DNA from: Alphaproteobacteria bacterium
GTDB lineage: Bacteria; Pseudomonadota; Alphaproteobacteria; Acetobacterales; Acetobacteraceae
Reading direction: 5' to 3'
Assembly: GCA_026400815.1 (NCBI GenBank)
Contig: JAPLOI010000012.1
Location: 1 to 59,350 of the forward strand
Length of the DNA: 59,350 bases
Shown piece by piece: positions 1 through 8,298 of this stretch. Position 1 is the first letter of the stretch; every line of letters begins with the position of its first letter. A program made the position numbers and the translations under genes. A model generated the notes under the pieces. That model worked only from the letters and a program-made list of their open reading frames with translations. It was not told the DNA's origin and made no database searches.

Positions 1-2
1 CC

Positions 3-119
3 TGGATCGGACGCAACCGCCGCTTCGCCCGCGATGTCGAACGCTTGGTCGCGTCCGTCGAGGCATTCATCTACGCCGCCGCAAGCGTCATACTGCTACG
101 CCGACTGGCGCGTTGCTGA
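3..119 (+). mobile_element. IS5-family transposase, C-terminal end (cut by window edge)
   Basis: The frame open from the window edge reads WIGRNRRFARDVERLV, then an Ala-rich helix and LLRRLAR before TGA. This is the usual C-terminus of IS5/IS1031-type DDE transposases, where the segment follows the last catalytic Glu. Only about 38 residues are inside the window, so integrity cannot be judged. The following bases, GAGGCGATTCGAAATGGCCTCTA (about 119-141), may be the element's terminal inverted repeat, but the other end is not visible. Confidence 0.75.
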
Positions 120-149
120 GGCGATTCGAAATGGCCTCTAAACAAGAAT

Positions 150-267
150 GTTCTTTTTTGAAAAAAGAACCAAAAAACTTTTATACACTTGCACGCGCGC
201 CAGACGCCTAGCACGCGCACAAACGAATAAAGTCTTTTTTGCTTCTTTTTTCTTCAGAAAAAAGAAG
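150..267 (-). repeat. Three-hairpin T/A-rich intergenic repeat, copy 1
   Basis: Reading left to right there is a hairpin with arms GTTCTTTTTT/AAAAAAGAAC (150-170), a middle part whose ends CAAAAAACTTTTAT and AATAAAGTCTTTTTTG can pair around a GC-rich loop, and a hairpin CTTCTTTTTT/AAAAAAGAAG (242-267). The same order, inverted, is found at 17485-17595 and 23989-24095, so this copy is in minus orientation. It ends 9 bases past the stop of the acyl-CoA synthetase gene and could work as its terminator. Confidence 0.8.
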
Positions 268-275
268 ATCCTTCC

Positions 276-1823
276 CTAACTTACTTGCTTCATCCGCCCC
301 GCCCAGAACACTTCCCGCAGCACCGTCTTCAGCACCTTCCCGGCGCCTGACAGCGGCAACGATTCTGCCCGGATTTCCACGCTCCGCGGCACCTTGTACC
401 CCGCGATCAGCGCCCGGCAATGCGCCACCACCGCCTCGGCGGAAAGCTCTCGCCCCGCGCGCGGCACCACCACGGCGTGCACCGCCTCGCCCCATTTCTC
501 ATCGGGAATGCCGATCACCGCCACCTCGGCCACCCCGTCCAGCGTTGAGATCGCGCTTTCCACCTCGGCGGAATAGATGTTCTCCCCGCCCGAGATGATC
601 ATGTCCTTGAAGCGGTCCACGATGTACACGTAGCCGTCCTCGTCCATCCAGCCGCCATCTCCGCTATGGTACCAGCCGCCGCGCAGGGCGGAAGCGGTCA
701 CATCGGGCAGGTTCCAGTAGCCGCGCATGATGTTCGGCCCGCGCACCTGCACCTCGCCCACCGTGCCACGCGGCACTTCGGTGTCGTCGGCGTCGGCGAT
801 CCGCACATCCATCAACAGGCACGGCCGCCCGCAGCTTTGCGCGCGCTGGCCCTCCGGCTCCGCCTGGTGCCGGTCCATGGAGGTGACGATCGGCGCCGCT
901 TCCGTCATCCCGTACACATGCAGCCACCGCACATGCGGCATTGCCCGCTTGGCCCGCTGCAGCACCGCATCCGGCATCGGCGAGGCGCCATAGGGGATCA
1001 CCCGCAGCGCCGAAAGATCGAACGAGCCGATCTCCGGATGGCTCGCGGTGGCATTGATCATGGTGGGCACCAACAGCGCGTTGGTCACACGGTGCTTGGC
1101 CATCTCCGCCAGCATGTCCCCGGCATCGAAGCGCGGGATGAACACGTGCGTGCCCCCCACCACCGTCACCGCGAAGGTCGATGCCGCATCGGCCAGGTGG
1201 AACATCGGCCCGGCATGGATATACACCGTGTCGTAGCGATAGCCGGCGGCCGGGATGATCTGCGCCGCGTTGCCCACCAGGTTGCGGTGCGTCAGCATCA
1301 CGCCCTTCGATCGCCCCGTGGTCCCGCCGGTATAGAAGATGCCGGCCACGTCGTTGTCCCCGGCCTCGCCGAACCCCGCCGGCCGCTCGGCCAACAGGCT
1401 CTCCCAGCCGATCATCCCGGGCGGCGTCGGCCCCTCGCCGATATGCACCACATGCGCAACATCCGGGATCTGCCCGGCCAGCTTGCCCGGCGTTTCCGCG
1501 AAGGTGTCGTCCACCAGCCACACCTTGGTGCCGCTGTCGGCGAGCATGAAGGCGATCTCCGGCGGCGCCAGCCGGGTGTTCAGCGGCACCATGATCGCGC
1601 CCAGGCCGGGGATCGCGTACATCGCCTCCCAGTAGCGGTCGCTGTTCATCGCCAGGATCGCCACGCGGTCCCCCGCGCCCACCCCCAGCTTCGCCAGCCC
1701 CCCGGCCAACCGCCCGATCCGCTCCGCCACCTCGCGCCAGGTCCAGCGCCGGTCGCGGAAGATGGTGGCCGTGCCGCCGCCATTGATCGTCACTGCCCGG
1801 TTCAGCCCCTGGATCAGCTGCAT
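276..1823 (-). CDS. Long-chain acyl-CoA synthetase (AMP-binding, FadD-like)
   Basis: A 515-residue ANL-superfamily adenylating enzyme, expected to activate a carboxylic acid with ATP to an acyl-AMP and transfer it to CoA. The phosphate-binding motif YTGGTTGRSKGVMLTH, the adenine-site motif VYGMTEAAP, the hinge-region motif YHSGDGGWMDEDGYVY with RFKDMIISGGENIY, and a C-terminal catalytic Lys in LPLSGAGKVLK are all present. Length is normal. The ATG at 1823 is preceded by GGGAGG at a good distance; longer readings of the frame have no such support. Substrate chain length cannot be read from the sequence. No partner beta-oxidation gene is adjacent. Confidence 0.9.
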   Translation of the reverse strand: MQLIQGLNRAVTINGGGTATIFRDRRWTWREVAERIGRLAGGLAKLGVGAGDRVAILAMNSDRYWEAMYAIPGLGAIMVPLNTRLAPPEIAFMLADSGTKVWLVDDTFAETPGKLAGQIPDVAHVVHIGEGPTPPGMIGWESLLAERPAGFGEAGDNDVAGIFYTGGTTGRSKGVMLTHRNLVGNAAQIIPAAGYRYDTVYIHAGPMFHLADAASTFAVTVVGGTHVFIPRFDAGDMLAEMAKHRVTNALLVPTMINATASHPEIGSFDLSALRVIPYGASPMPDAVLQRAKRAMPHVRWLHVYGMTEAAPIVTSMDRHQAEPEGQRAQSCGRPCLLMDVRIADADDTEVPRGTVGEVQVRGPNIMRGYWNLPDVTASALRGGWYHSGDGGWMDEDGYVYIVDRFKDMIISGGENIYSAEVESAISTLDGVAEVAVIGIPDEKWGEAVHAVVVPRAGRELSAEAVVAHCRALIAGYKVPRSVEIRAESLPLSGAGKVLKTVLREVFWAGRMKQVS

Positions 1824-1891
1824 GGCGTTGCCTCCCGTATTCCCTTGGGGGCCAAGGTTATCGTCCGCTCGCGGAACGCTCAATCGCCGTT

Positions 1892-2230
1892 TCAGTCCTC
1901 CACCGGCATCCACCCATTGCCGATGTAGCAGGCCCGCCGCTCCTGCCGGCGGGGCCTGTCGTGATCGTCCACCACCGTCATCACCGGCGGCTCCCACCAG
2001 CCACCATACCAATTACAGTTGCCCCGCGCGTCGCAGCGCCGCACCGGCGGCACGTACCGCGGCGGCATCATCATCTCCTGGCGCAGCATCGGCGGCCAGC
2101 GATCATTGGCATGGGCGGTGCACTGCGCCTCCATGGCGCGGAACTCCGCCTCCGTGGCACCCGGCTTCTGCCAGCGCTCGGCACAGCCCGCCAGGGCGAG
2201 CCCGGCCAGCAGCAACAGCCCCGCCCTCAT
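1892..2230 (-). CDS. Small lipoprotein, unknown function
   Basis: A 112-residue protein beginning MRAGLLLLAGLALAGC, a lipoprotein signal peptide with lipobox LAGC, so it should be lipid-anchored after signal peptidase II cleavage. The mature part is rich in Trp, Pro and Met and holds CDARGNC and CYIGNGW, giving three further cysteines. Its ATG overlaps the TGA of the upstream methyltransferase (ATGA), so the two are translationally coupled. I do not recognise a family and no function can be inferred. Confidence 0.7.
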   Translation of the reverse strand: MRAGLLLLAGLALAGCAERWQKPGATEAEFRAMEAQCTAHANDRWPPMLRQEMMMPPRYVPPVRRCDARGNCNWYGGWWEPPVMTVVDDHDRPRRQERRACYIGNGWMPVED

Positions 2231-2952
2231 GCCGCCTCCGCCAGCACCATCCGCCGCTTCGGCACCGCGCCGGACGGCACCGCCGCATACATGTCCTTCA
2301 CCGCCTCCGTGATCGTCACCCCCGCGAACCCCGGCAGCCACCGCCGCCCCGTCCGCTCCCACAGCCGCGCCCCGCGCTGCACCAGCCGCAGATTCGTCGG
2401 CGGCACGAACAGCGCCACATCCCGCCGCTCCACCCTGAACATCGCCCCCGCCATCAGCCGCCCCACCTGCCCCGGCGAATACGGCGTGCCATGCCCGAAC
2501 GGCGTGCTTTCCAGATGCGCCCACATGCCGCTGCGATTCGGCGCCACCACCAGCAGCCGCCCATCATCCTTCAGCACCCGCCACACCTCGCGCAGCAACC
2601 GCCGCGCATTCTCCGCCGCCTCCAGCCCATGCACCAGCAGCACCCGGTCGAAGCACAGGTCGGGAAACGGCAACGCATCCTCCTCCGCCGTGCACGAAAG
2701 ATTGGCGCTCCCCACCGGCCAGCGCGCCGCCCCCATCTGCGCCGGCGTCAACGCCACGCAGCGCGCCGCCTGCTCCCGCCACAACCGCAAATACGGCGCC
2801 GCATAGCCCAGCCCCAGCACCGCCTGGCCCGCCATCGATCCATTGGGCAATTGCGGCCAGAACAGCCCAAGCCGCTCCCGCACCAGATGCGCCGCCAGCG
2901 CACCCCGGCGCGTGGCATAGAACTGCGCGGCTTCATGGGCATCGGATACCAT
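2227..2952 (-). CDS. Class I SAM-dependent methyltransferase (type 11)
   Basis: A 241-residue protein. Motif I is VLGLGYAAPYL (about residue 45); later come CFDRVLLVHGLEAAENARRL and LLREVWRVLKDDGRLLVVAPN, which match the motif II and III region of Methyltransf_11 proteins. The start at 2952 is 75 bases from the divergent gloB start. A methyltransferase beside gloB is a frequent alphaproteobacterial arrangement, but the substrate is unknown. It is probably cotranscribed with the small lipoprotein through the ATGA overlap. Confidence 0.8.
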   Translation of the reverse strand: MVSDAHEAAQFYATRRGALAAHLVRERLGLFWPQLPNGSMAGQAVLGLGYAAPYLRLWREQAARCVALTPAQMGAARWPVGSANLSCTAEEDALPFPDLCFDRVLLVHGLEAAENARRLLREVWRVLKDDGRLLVVAPNRSGMWAHLESTPFGHGTPYSPGQVGRLMAGAMFRVERRDVALFVPPTNLRLVQRGARLWERTGRRWLPGFAGVTITEAVKDMYAAVPSGAVPKRRMVLAEAA

Positions 2953-3027
2953 GCCCGCGTTATAGCAGAGCCCGCCGTCATCGGTTCGTCGTTTGCCTCA
3001 ACCCCGCCCGGCGGCTAACTTCGCCCG

Positions 3028-3753
3028 ATGATCAAGGCAACCCGCGTTCCCATCCTGCAAGACAACTACGCCTGGCTCCTCCGCTGCGAGGAAACCGGCG
3101 CCACCGCCATCGTGGACCCCGCAGAGGTCGACCCCGTCGTCGCCGCCATCGAAGCCGCCGGCGGCCGGCTGGACATGATCCTGCTCACCCACCACCACGG
3201 CGACCACATCGCCGGCACCGATGCCATCCGCACCCGCTACGGCGCGAAAGTCGTCGGCGCCACCGCCGATGCCCACCGCCTGCCGAAGCTCGATGCGCAG
3301 GTCTCCGAAGGCTCCGAAGTCACCCTCGGCGCCAGCACCGCCCGCGTCATGGAAACCCCTGGCCACACGCGCGGCCACATCACCTACTACTTCCCCGATG
3401 GCGGCGTGCTCCTGTGCGGCGACACCCTGTTCAGCCTCGGCTGCGGCCGCCTGCTGGAAGGCAATGCCGAGGAGATGCACAAAAGCCTCTCCCGCTTCGC
3501 CACCCTGCCACCGGAAACCCTGGTCTGCTGCGGCCACGAATACACCGAAAGCAACGTCCGCTTCGCCGTCCACGCCGACCCGGCCAACACCGCCCTGCAA
3601 ACCTACGCCGCCGAAGTCACCAAGCTACGCGCCGCCAACCAACCCACCCTGCCCAGCCGCCTGGCCGACGAACTCGCCTGCAACCCCTTCCTCCGCGCGC
3701 CCGACACCGCCACCCTCGCCGACCTGCGCAGCCGCAAGGACAACTACCGCTAG
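3028..3753 (+). CDS. gloB: Hydroxyacylglutathione hydrolase (glyoxalase II)
   Basis: A 241-residue cytosolic metallo-beta-lactamase-fold enzyme that hydrolyses S-D-lactoylglutathione to D-lactate and glutathione, the second step of methylglyoxal detoxification. The binuclear metal motif THHHGDH is at residues 54-60; the further ligands are in TPGHTRGH and the bridging Asp in LLCGDTLFSLGCGR. The C-terminal glyoxalase II domain (GHEYTESNVRFA, then RLADELACNPFLRA) is present, which separates it from general hydrolases of the fold. Length fits the family. It ends just before a compound palindromic repeat. Confidence 0.95.
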   Translation: MIKATRVPILQDNYAWLLRCEETGATAIVDPAEVDPVVAAIEAAGGRLDMILLTHHHGDHIAGTDAIRTRYGAKVVGATADAHRLPKLDAQVSEGSEVTLGASTARVMETPGHTRGHITYYFPDGGVLLCGDTLFSLGCGRLLEGNAEEMHKSLSRFATLPPETLVCCGHEYTESNVRFAVHADPANTALQTYAAEVTKLRAANQPTLPSRLADELACNPFLRAPDTATLADLRSRKDNYR

Positions 3754-3760
3754 CCGAAGC

Positions 3761-3949
3761 AAGGCCAGGGCTCTGCCCTGGACCCGCTGGGGCCTTAGGC
3801 CCCAGACCCCTTTCGTTTATTGCCCAATGTCAGAGGGGGTGCGGTCGGATCATTGATCCGACCGCACCCCCTCTGACATTGGGCAAAATAATGTGGGTCC
3901 AGGGACCTCAGGTCCCTGGTGGGGTCCAGGGGCAAAGCCCCTGGCCTTA
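3761..3949. repeat. Compound palindromic element A: inverted GC-rich repeats around a 33-bp-arm palindrome
   Basis: Between convergent genes. The centre is a perfect inverted repeat with 33-base arms (3820-3852 and 3854-3886) and a single unpaired base. On each side, in opposite orientation, is a GC-rich double-hairpin module: AAGGCCAGGGCTCTGCCCTGG plus TGGGGCCTTAGGCCCCA on the left, and their counterparts (AGGGACCTCAGGTCCCT and CCAGGGGCAAAGCCCCTGG) on the right. The right end overlaps the stop codon of the kinase gene. A second element with the same plan is at 21931-22128. It may act as a two-way terminator. Confidence 0.85.
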
Positions 3950-4936
3950 CTTCAACTTGCGCAGTTCCTGCGACAGGTCGCGCTGCGGGCGGGCGCCGAA
4001 GTGGCTGATCACTTCGGCCGCGGCGATGCTGCCCAGCGTGCCGCACTGCTTCAGCGATTTGCCGGCGGCCAGCGCGGCCAGGAACCCGGCGGCGTAGGCA
4101 TCACCGGCCCCGGTGGTATCGATCACCTGGGTCGCCACGGCCTCCACCAGCGCGGTGTCACCGCCCTGGATCACCATGGAGCCATTCTCGCTCATGGTGA
4201 TGGCGGCCAGCGCCACATCGCGCCGCGCCCAGGCGGCGGCTTCGGCCAGGGTATTGGTTTCGTACAGCGCGGTGATCTCGGCCTCGTTGGCGAATAGGAT
4301 ATCCACATGCCCGGCCACCAACTCGCGGAACGCGGCGCGATGGCGATGCACGCAGAATGCGTCCGACAGCGAAAGCGCCACCTGGCGCCCGGCGGCATGC
4401 GCGGCGGCAGCGGCGCGGCGGAACGCCTCCTGCGCGGCCGGCGGGTCGAACAGATAGCCTTCCAGGTACGTCACGGCGGCATCGGCCACCAGCGCCGGGT
4501 CCACGTCCTCGGGCCCGAAGGTCACGCAGGCACCCAGGAAGGTGTTCATGGTGCGCTGCCCGTCGGGCGTCACCGCGATCAGGCAGCGCGCGGTGGGCGC
4601 GCCGTCGCCACCCGGCGGGGTGGGGTAGTGCACGCCCACGGAGCCGATATCGTGCCGGAACACGCCGCCAAGATAGTCGTCCGCCACCTTGCCGAGATAG
4701 GCCACCTTGGCCCCCAGCAGCGCAGCCACGGCACAGGTATTGGCGGCCGACCCACCGGAGCTTTGCGAACCTTCCGGCAGCTCGCCCGTCAGCCGCTCGG
4801 CGGTGGCGGCATCGATCAGCGCCATACCCCCCTTGTGCATGTCGTGCTTGGAGAGGAAGGCTTCCGGCACGGGTGCCACCACGTCCACGATGGCATTGCC
4901 GATGCCCAGCAGGTCAAATCGGGCGGGGTTGGCCAT
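3947..4936 (-). CDS. PfkB-family kinase, probable adenosine kinase
   Basis: A 329-residue ribokinase-fold enzyme, likely phosphorylating adenosine to AMP in purine salvage. It starts MANPARFDLLGIGNAIVDVV, has the substrate-site segment SGGSAANTCAVAALLGAKV and the C-terminal PfkB signature DTTGAGDAYAAGFLAAL with catalytic Asp. The alphaproteobacterial adenosine kinase group has this N-terminus and length, but a related sugar or nucleoside substrate cannot be excluded. GGAGAGACGAG precedes the ATG. The stop codon lies inside the repeat element at 3761-3949. Confidence 0.85.
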   Translation of the reverse strand: MANPARFDLLGIGNAIVDVVAPVPEAFLSKHDMHKGGMALIDAATAERLTGELPEGSQSSGGSAANTCAVAALLGAKVAYLGKVADDYLGGVFRHDIGSVGVHYPTPPGGDGAPTARCLIAVTPDGQRTMNTFLGACVTFGPEDVDPALVADAAVTYLEGYLFDPPAAQEAFRRAAAAAHAAGRQVALSLSDAFCVHRHRAAFRELVAGHVDILFANEAEITALYETNTLAEAAAWARRDVALAAITMSENGSMVIQGGDTALVEAVATQVIDTTGAGDAYAAGFLAALAAGKSLKQCGTLGSIAAAEVISHFGARPQRDLSQELRKLK

Positions 4937-4955
4937 CTCGTCTCTCCGTGCCTAG

Positions 4956-5000
4956 AGCAACAGACCATCGGACGGAATCGTCCGATGGGCTAAAGTTGCT
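4956..5000. repeat. Nested inverted repeat upstream of the kinase gene
   Basis: Perfect arms CCATCGGACG and CGTCCGATGG (4965-4974 and 4979-4988) around GAAT are enclosed by a second pair, AGCAAC and GTTGCT. It sits between divergently oriented genes, 20 bases upstream of the kinase start, so it could be an operator or simply a dispersed repeat. No promoter elements stand out beside it. Confidence 0.6.
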
Positions 5001-5102
5001 CGCCAAAAACAAAGACCGGGAGTGGTGGCCGACCGCCCATCAGGTCGGCTACCGCTCACGTATGACGCAGCGCGTAACATCCCCCCTTTCCGGCGGCAAC
5101 CT

Positions 5103-5843
5103 GTGACCCCTGCGAGACCCTTCCCGATGGCGCTGGCGATCGCCCAGCTGGACGACCCGGCCTTCCTGCGCGCCGTCCTGCAAAGCGTGGCCGCCGCGGT
5201 GGCCGCCGTGCTGGCGCTCGCCGGGCTGATGGCCCTGGGCGGCATGGAGCTGGCCTGGCTCTGGGCACCCCCCGCCGATCCCGCGCAGTCCGGCTGGCTC
5301 GCCTGGGCCGCCGGCGCGGCGGGCTTCCTCGGCGCGCTGGTGCTCGGCCTGTTCCTGTTCGTGCCGCTGGCCACCGCCGTGGCCACCCTGTTCGTCGACA
5401 GCATCGCCGGCGCGGTGGAGCGGCGGCACTACCCCGCCCTGCCCGCAGCCCAGCCAGCCAGCCTGGCCGCCCAGGCGTCGGACGGCGTGGCGCTGGGCGC
5501 CATGGTGCTGGCGATGCAGGTCCTGGCGCTGCTGGTCTCGCTGCTGATCCCCGGCCTCGCTGTCGGCTGGTTCGTCACCGCCTGGGCCATCGGGCGCGGC
5601 CTGTTCATGGCCGTCGCCCTGCGCCGCTGCCCGCGCCCCCAGGCGCTCGCGCTCTACCGCGCCCGGCGCGGCGCGGTGCTGCTGCAGGGCGCGCTGGTCG
5701 CCGCGGCGGCGCTGGTGCCCGGCCTGAACCTCGTTGCCCCCGTGCTGGGTCTTGCCGCCATGGTGCACGTTCTCGGCCCCCACGTATCCTTGCCGGGGCG
5801 GATCGGGCCACCGTTCGGGTTGTCCCGGGCGGGCGGGGCGTGA
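5103..5843 (+). CDS. EI24-domain integral membrane protein (CysZ-like)
   Basis: A 246-residue protein with about four long hydrophobic segments (near residues 20-45, 70-100, 140-175 and 195-225) and the EI24/CysZ-type C-terminal part in which a reentrant PGLNLVAPVLGLAAMVHV follows a basic loop RCPRPQALALYRARRG. CysZ proteins are sulfate channels, but most members of this wider family are uncharacterised. The start is uncertain: GTG 5103 is chosen because the family usually begins shortly before LDDPAFLRAV; ATG 5127 or GTG 5022 are alternatives. It is followed after 40 bases by the bactofilin gene. Confidence 0.7.
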   Translation: MTPARPFPMALAIAQLDDPAFLRAVLQSVAAAVAAVLALAGLMALGGMELAWLWAPPADPAQSGWLAWAAGAAGFLGALVLGLFLFVPLATAVATLFVDSIAGAVERRHYPALPAAQPASLAAQASDGVALGAMVLAMQVLALLVSLLIPGLAVGWFVTAWAIGRGLFMAVALRRCPRPQALALYRARRGAVLLQGALVAAAALVPGLNLVAPVLGLAAMVHVLGPHVSLPGRIGPPFGLSRAGGA

Positions 5844-5883
5844 TAGCCCAACCCTGTTACCACTGCCTGGATCGGACTGAGCC

Positions 5884-6540
5884 GTGTTCAAGCGCCGCAA
5901 ACCCGAAGAACCCGCGCCGGCGGAGGCCCCCAGGCCAGCCGTCGAACCCCCGCCCCCCGGTGCCCCCCGCCCCGCCGACTCCGGGCTTGGCGTCCCGCCC
6001 TTCCGTCCCGCGCCCCCGAAGGAGGCACCGCCGATGAGCCGACCCCCGTTCCCCACCGCCCCGCAGCCCGGCCCCGGCATGTCCCCCGGTGGCATGTCTC
6101 CCAGCACCCCGCCCGGCCAGCCCATCGGCGCCGCAGCCCAACAGCAGCGCCGCACCCCCGCCGAACGCCGCACCATGGTGATCGGCCGCGGCATCAGCGT
6201 GCACGGCACCATCCAGGATGCCGAGCGGCTGGAGGTCCAGGGCATCGTCGAAGCCAAGATGATCCACGCCACCGAGCTGTCCATCGCCCAGGGCGGCATG
6301 TTCCGCGGTGAGGTGGAAGTGGAGGAAGCCGAGATCGCCGGCACCATCGACGGCACGCTGACCGCCCGCAACGCGCTGATCGTGCGCGCCACCGGCCGCG
6401 TCCTCGGCACCGCCCGCTGCCGCCGGCTGCAGGTGGAGGATGGCGGCCAGATCACCGGCCAGATCGAGATGATCACCGACGCCCCCCGCGCCGCCACCCC
6501 CCCCACCGGGGAGCCCGCCAAGCCAGCCGACGCCAGCTGA
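5884..6540 (+). CDS. Bactofilin (polymer-forming cytoskeletal protein)
   Basis: A 218-residue protein from a GTG start. Residues 1-90 are a Pro-rich disordered arm. The core, from about 98, is the right-handed beta-helix typical of bactofilins (DUF583), with turns such as ISVHGTIQDAERLEVQGIV, GEVEVEEAEIAGTIDG and ATGRVLGTARCRRLQVEDGG. Bactofilins self-assemble without nucleotide and localise cell-shape or stalk factors at the membrane. The Pro-rich N-terminal arm is longer than in many homologues and may carry partner-binding peptides. One base separates it from the lipoprotein gene, so the two are probably cotranscribed. Confidence 0.9.
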   Translation: MFKRRKPEEPAPAEAPRPAVEPPPPGAPRPADSGLGVPPFRPAPPKEAPPMSRPPFPTAPQPGPGMSPGGMSPSTPPGQPIGAAAQQQRRTPAERRTMVIGRGISVHGTIQDAERLEVQGIVEAKMIHATELSIAQGGMFRGEVEVEEAEIAGTIDGTLTARNALIVRATGRVLGTARCRRLQVEDGGQITGQIEMITDAPRAATPPTGEPAKPADAS

Positions 6541-6541
6541 C

Positions 6542-7072
6542 ATGAGCCGGGCCACAACGCGCGCCGCCACGCTGGCGGCGCTGGCCTGGCTCGCCGCCTG
6601 CGCAGCCCCGCCCCAAGGCGGCACCACCGCCGGCACCACCGTCGGCACCGCGCCGCAGCCCGCCGCCACGCCAGAGACCCCACCGGCAGAAGCCACCCTG
6701 CCGGTGGACTCTCTGCTGCACGTGCGCACCGGCGAACTGCGCGCCCGCTTCGGCGACCCGCACGGCCAACGCCGCGACGGCGGCGCGATCGTCTGGAACT
6801 ACGAGGCCGACGGCGTCTGCCGCCTCAACCTGGTCCTGCAGGGCGTGCGCGGCGCCGCGGCGGAAGTGGTGCACGCCCAGGCCCGCATGGCCCCCGGCGG
6901 CACGGAAGAAGCCTGCTTCGACCGCCTGCGCCAGGAAGCCCGCATCTCCCCGCCACCCCCACCCGCCCGCGCCAGCACCCGCCCGGCCGCACGCCCCGCT
7001 GCCCAGCAGGCCCGCCCCGCCGCCGCCAGCCGCGCCGCCCAGCGCCCGGCCGCCTCCCGCCCGGGAACCTGA
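6542..7072 (+). CDS. Putative lipoprotein with low-complexity Ala/Pro tail
   Basis: A 176-residue protein. The N-terminus MSRATTRAATLAALAWLAACA looks like a lipoprotein signal (LAAC). The central part, LLHVRTGELRARFGDP then GGAIVWNYEADGVCRLNLVL, resembles small envelope proteins of alphaproteobacteria of the SmpA/OmlA-like type, in which a short helical hairpin precedes a Trp-x-Tyr strand. The last 45 residues are almost only Ala, Pro and Arg. Function is not known. Cotranscription with the bactofilin gene suggests an envelope role, but that is inference. Confidence 0.65.
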   Translation: MSRATTRAATLAALAWLAACAAPPQGGTTAGTTVGTAPQPAATPETPPAEATLPVDSLLHVRTGELRARFGDPHGQRRDGGAIVWNYEADGVCRLNLVLQGVRGAAAEVVHAQARMAPGGTEEACFDRLRQEARISPPPPPARASTRPAARPAAQQARPAAASRAAQRPAASRPGT

Positions 7073-7118
7073 AGCCCCCCGCCTTCCCCCATCCCTTCGC
7101 GCATGGCACGCTGGCGCC

Positions 7119-8078
7119 GTGCCTGAAGGAACCACCCGCGTGCCCCTGATCCTCGCCAGCCGCCCCAACGCCTATTCCGGCAGCCCGCTCGACCGCGCCG
7201 CCCATCTGCGCGACAACGAAGCCTGGATCGCCGCCGCGATGGATAGCCCAGACGCCCTCTTCGCCCCCGTCTGGCGCGCCCGCAACCTGATGCGCGGCAT
7301 GGCCGATGGCCGGCCCGAAGCCGTCTTCCTCTCCGGCGCCGCCGCTGCCGCCCTGCACCTGCAAGGCTGGCCCGATGGCGGCATCTGGGCCTTCCTCGGC
7401 ATGCAGGGCCCGCAACCCGTCTTCTGCGTCGATCTCTCCCCTGAAGACCGCCCCCTGCCAGACCTGCCCTCGGAACTCGGCGCCTTCACCGATCTCCGCT
7501 CCGTCGCCGGCATGCTGCCCAACGAGGAAGCCTCCATCCTCGCCCACGCCCGCGGCCTCATGCACTGGCGCACCAAGCACCGCTTCTGCGGCGTCTGCGG
7601 CGCCGCCTGCACGCCCAAAAGTGCCGGCCACTCCACCCAGTGCACCGGCTGCGGCGTCAGCCACTTCCCCCGCACCGACCCGGCCGTGATCATGCTGGTG
7701 CATGATGGCGAGCGCTGCCTGCTCGGCCATTCCAAGCGCTTCCCCAACTCCACCATGTATTCCACGCTGGCCGGCTTCGTGGAGCCCGGCGAAACCCTGG
7801 AGGAAGCCGTCGCCCGCGAGGTGTTCGAGGAAGCCGGCGTGCGCGTCACCAACGTGCAGTACCACTCCAGCCAGCCCTGGCCCTTCCCCGCCAGCATCAT
7901 GCTGGGCTTCTACGCCGAGGCCACCACCACCGAGATCACCATCGACCCCGAGGAAATCGCCGACGCCCGCTGGTTCACCCGCGACGACCTGCGCCGCCAC
8001 AAGGACCTCGGCTTCACCCTCCCCCGCGGCGACAGCATCGCCAGCCGCCTCATCGCGGATTGGATGGCAGCGGAGTAG
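7119..8078 (+). CDS. nudC: NAD(+) diphosphatase (NADH pyrophosphatase)
   Basis: A 319-residue Nudix hydrolase that cleaves NAD(H) to NMN(H) and AMP and, in other bacteria, removes NAD caps from RNA. It has the N-terminal NudC domain, a four-Cys zinc ribbon (FCGVCGAAC then CTGCGVSHFPRTDPAVI) and the Nudix box GFVEPGETLEEAVAREVFEE with the REVxEE metal ligands. The SQPWPFPASIML segment that marks the NADH-type subfamily follows. The start is GTG at 7119. Length is typical. Confidence 0.93.
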   Translation: MPEGTTRVPLILASRPNAYSGSPLDRAAHLRDNEAWIAAAMDSPDALFAPVWRARNLMRGMADGRPEAVFLSGAAAAALHLQGWPDGGIWAFLGMQGPQPVFCVDLSPEDRPLPDLPSELGAFTDLRSVAGMLPNEEASILAHARGLMHWRTKHRFCGVCGAACTPKSAGHSTQCTGCGVSHFPRTDPAVIMLVHDGERCLLGHSKRFPNSTMYSTLAGFVEPGETLEEAVAREVFEEAGVRVTNVQYHSSQPWPFPASIMLGFYAEATTTEITIDPEEIADARWFTRDDLRRHKDLGFTLPRGDSIASRLIADWMAAE

Positions 8079-8095
8079 GCAAGCAGAAGCGCCGA

Positions 8096-8196
8096 ACCGC
8101 AAAGGCGCCAAGACCGCCAAGGAAACGCCAAGGCACCCCTGCAGCCCCATCCTTCCTTAGCGCCCTCTTGGCGTCCTTGGCGCCTTGGCGGTTAAC
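8096..8196. repeat. Dispersed GCCAAGG-type inverted repeat
   Basis: The left arm AACCGCAAAGGCGCCAAGAC (with continuation to about 8133) is nearly the reverse complement of the right arm ending GCGCCTTGGCGGTTAA (about 8157-8196). The arms are about 37 bases long with a few mismatches and are built from short GCCAAGG units. It lies directly downstream of nudC and could form a terminator-like stem. Similar heptamer-based repeats are common in many bacterial genomes. Confidence 0.7.
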
Positions 8197-8298
8197 CCCT
8201 CCTCCCACCGCCCCGCGCCCGCGCAAACTTCACCATTCCGCAACCCGCCTTGCCACACACTGTGCCATGCTGCGCCCAGATGCGCGGGAGGCTTGGAC

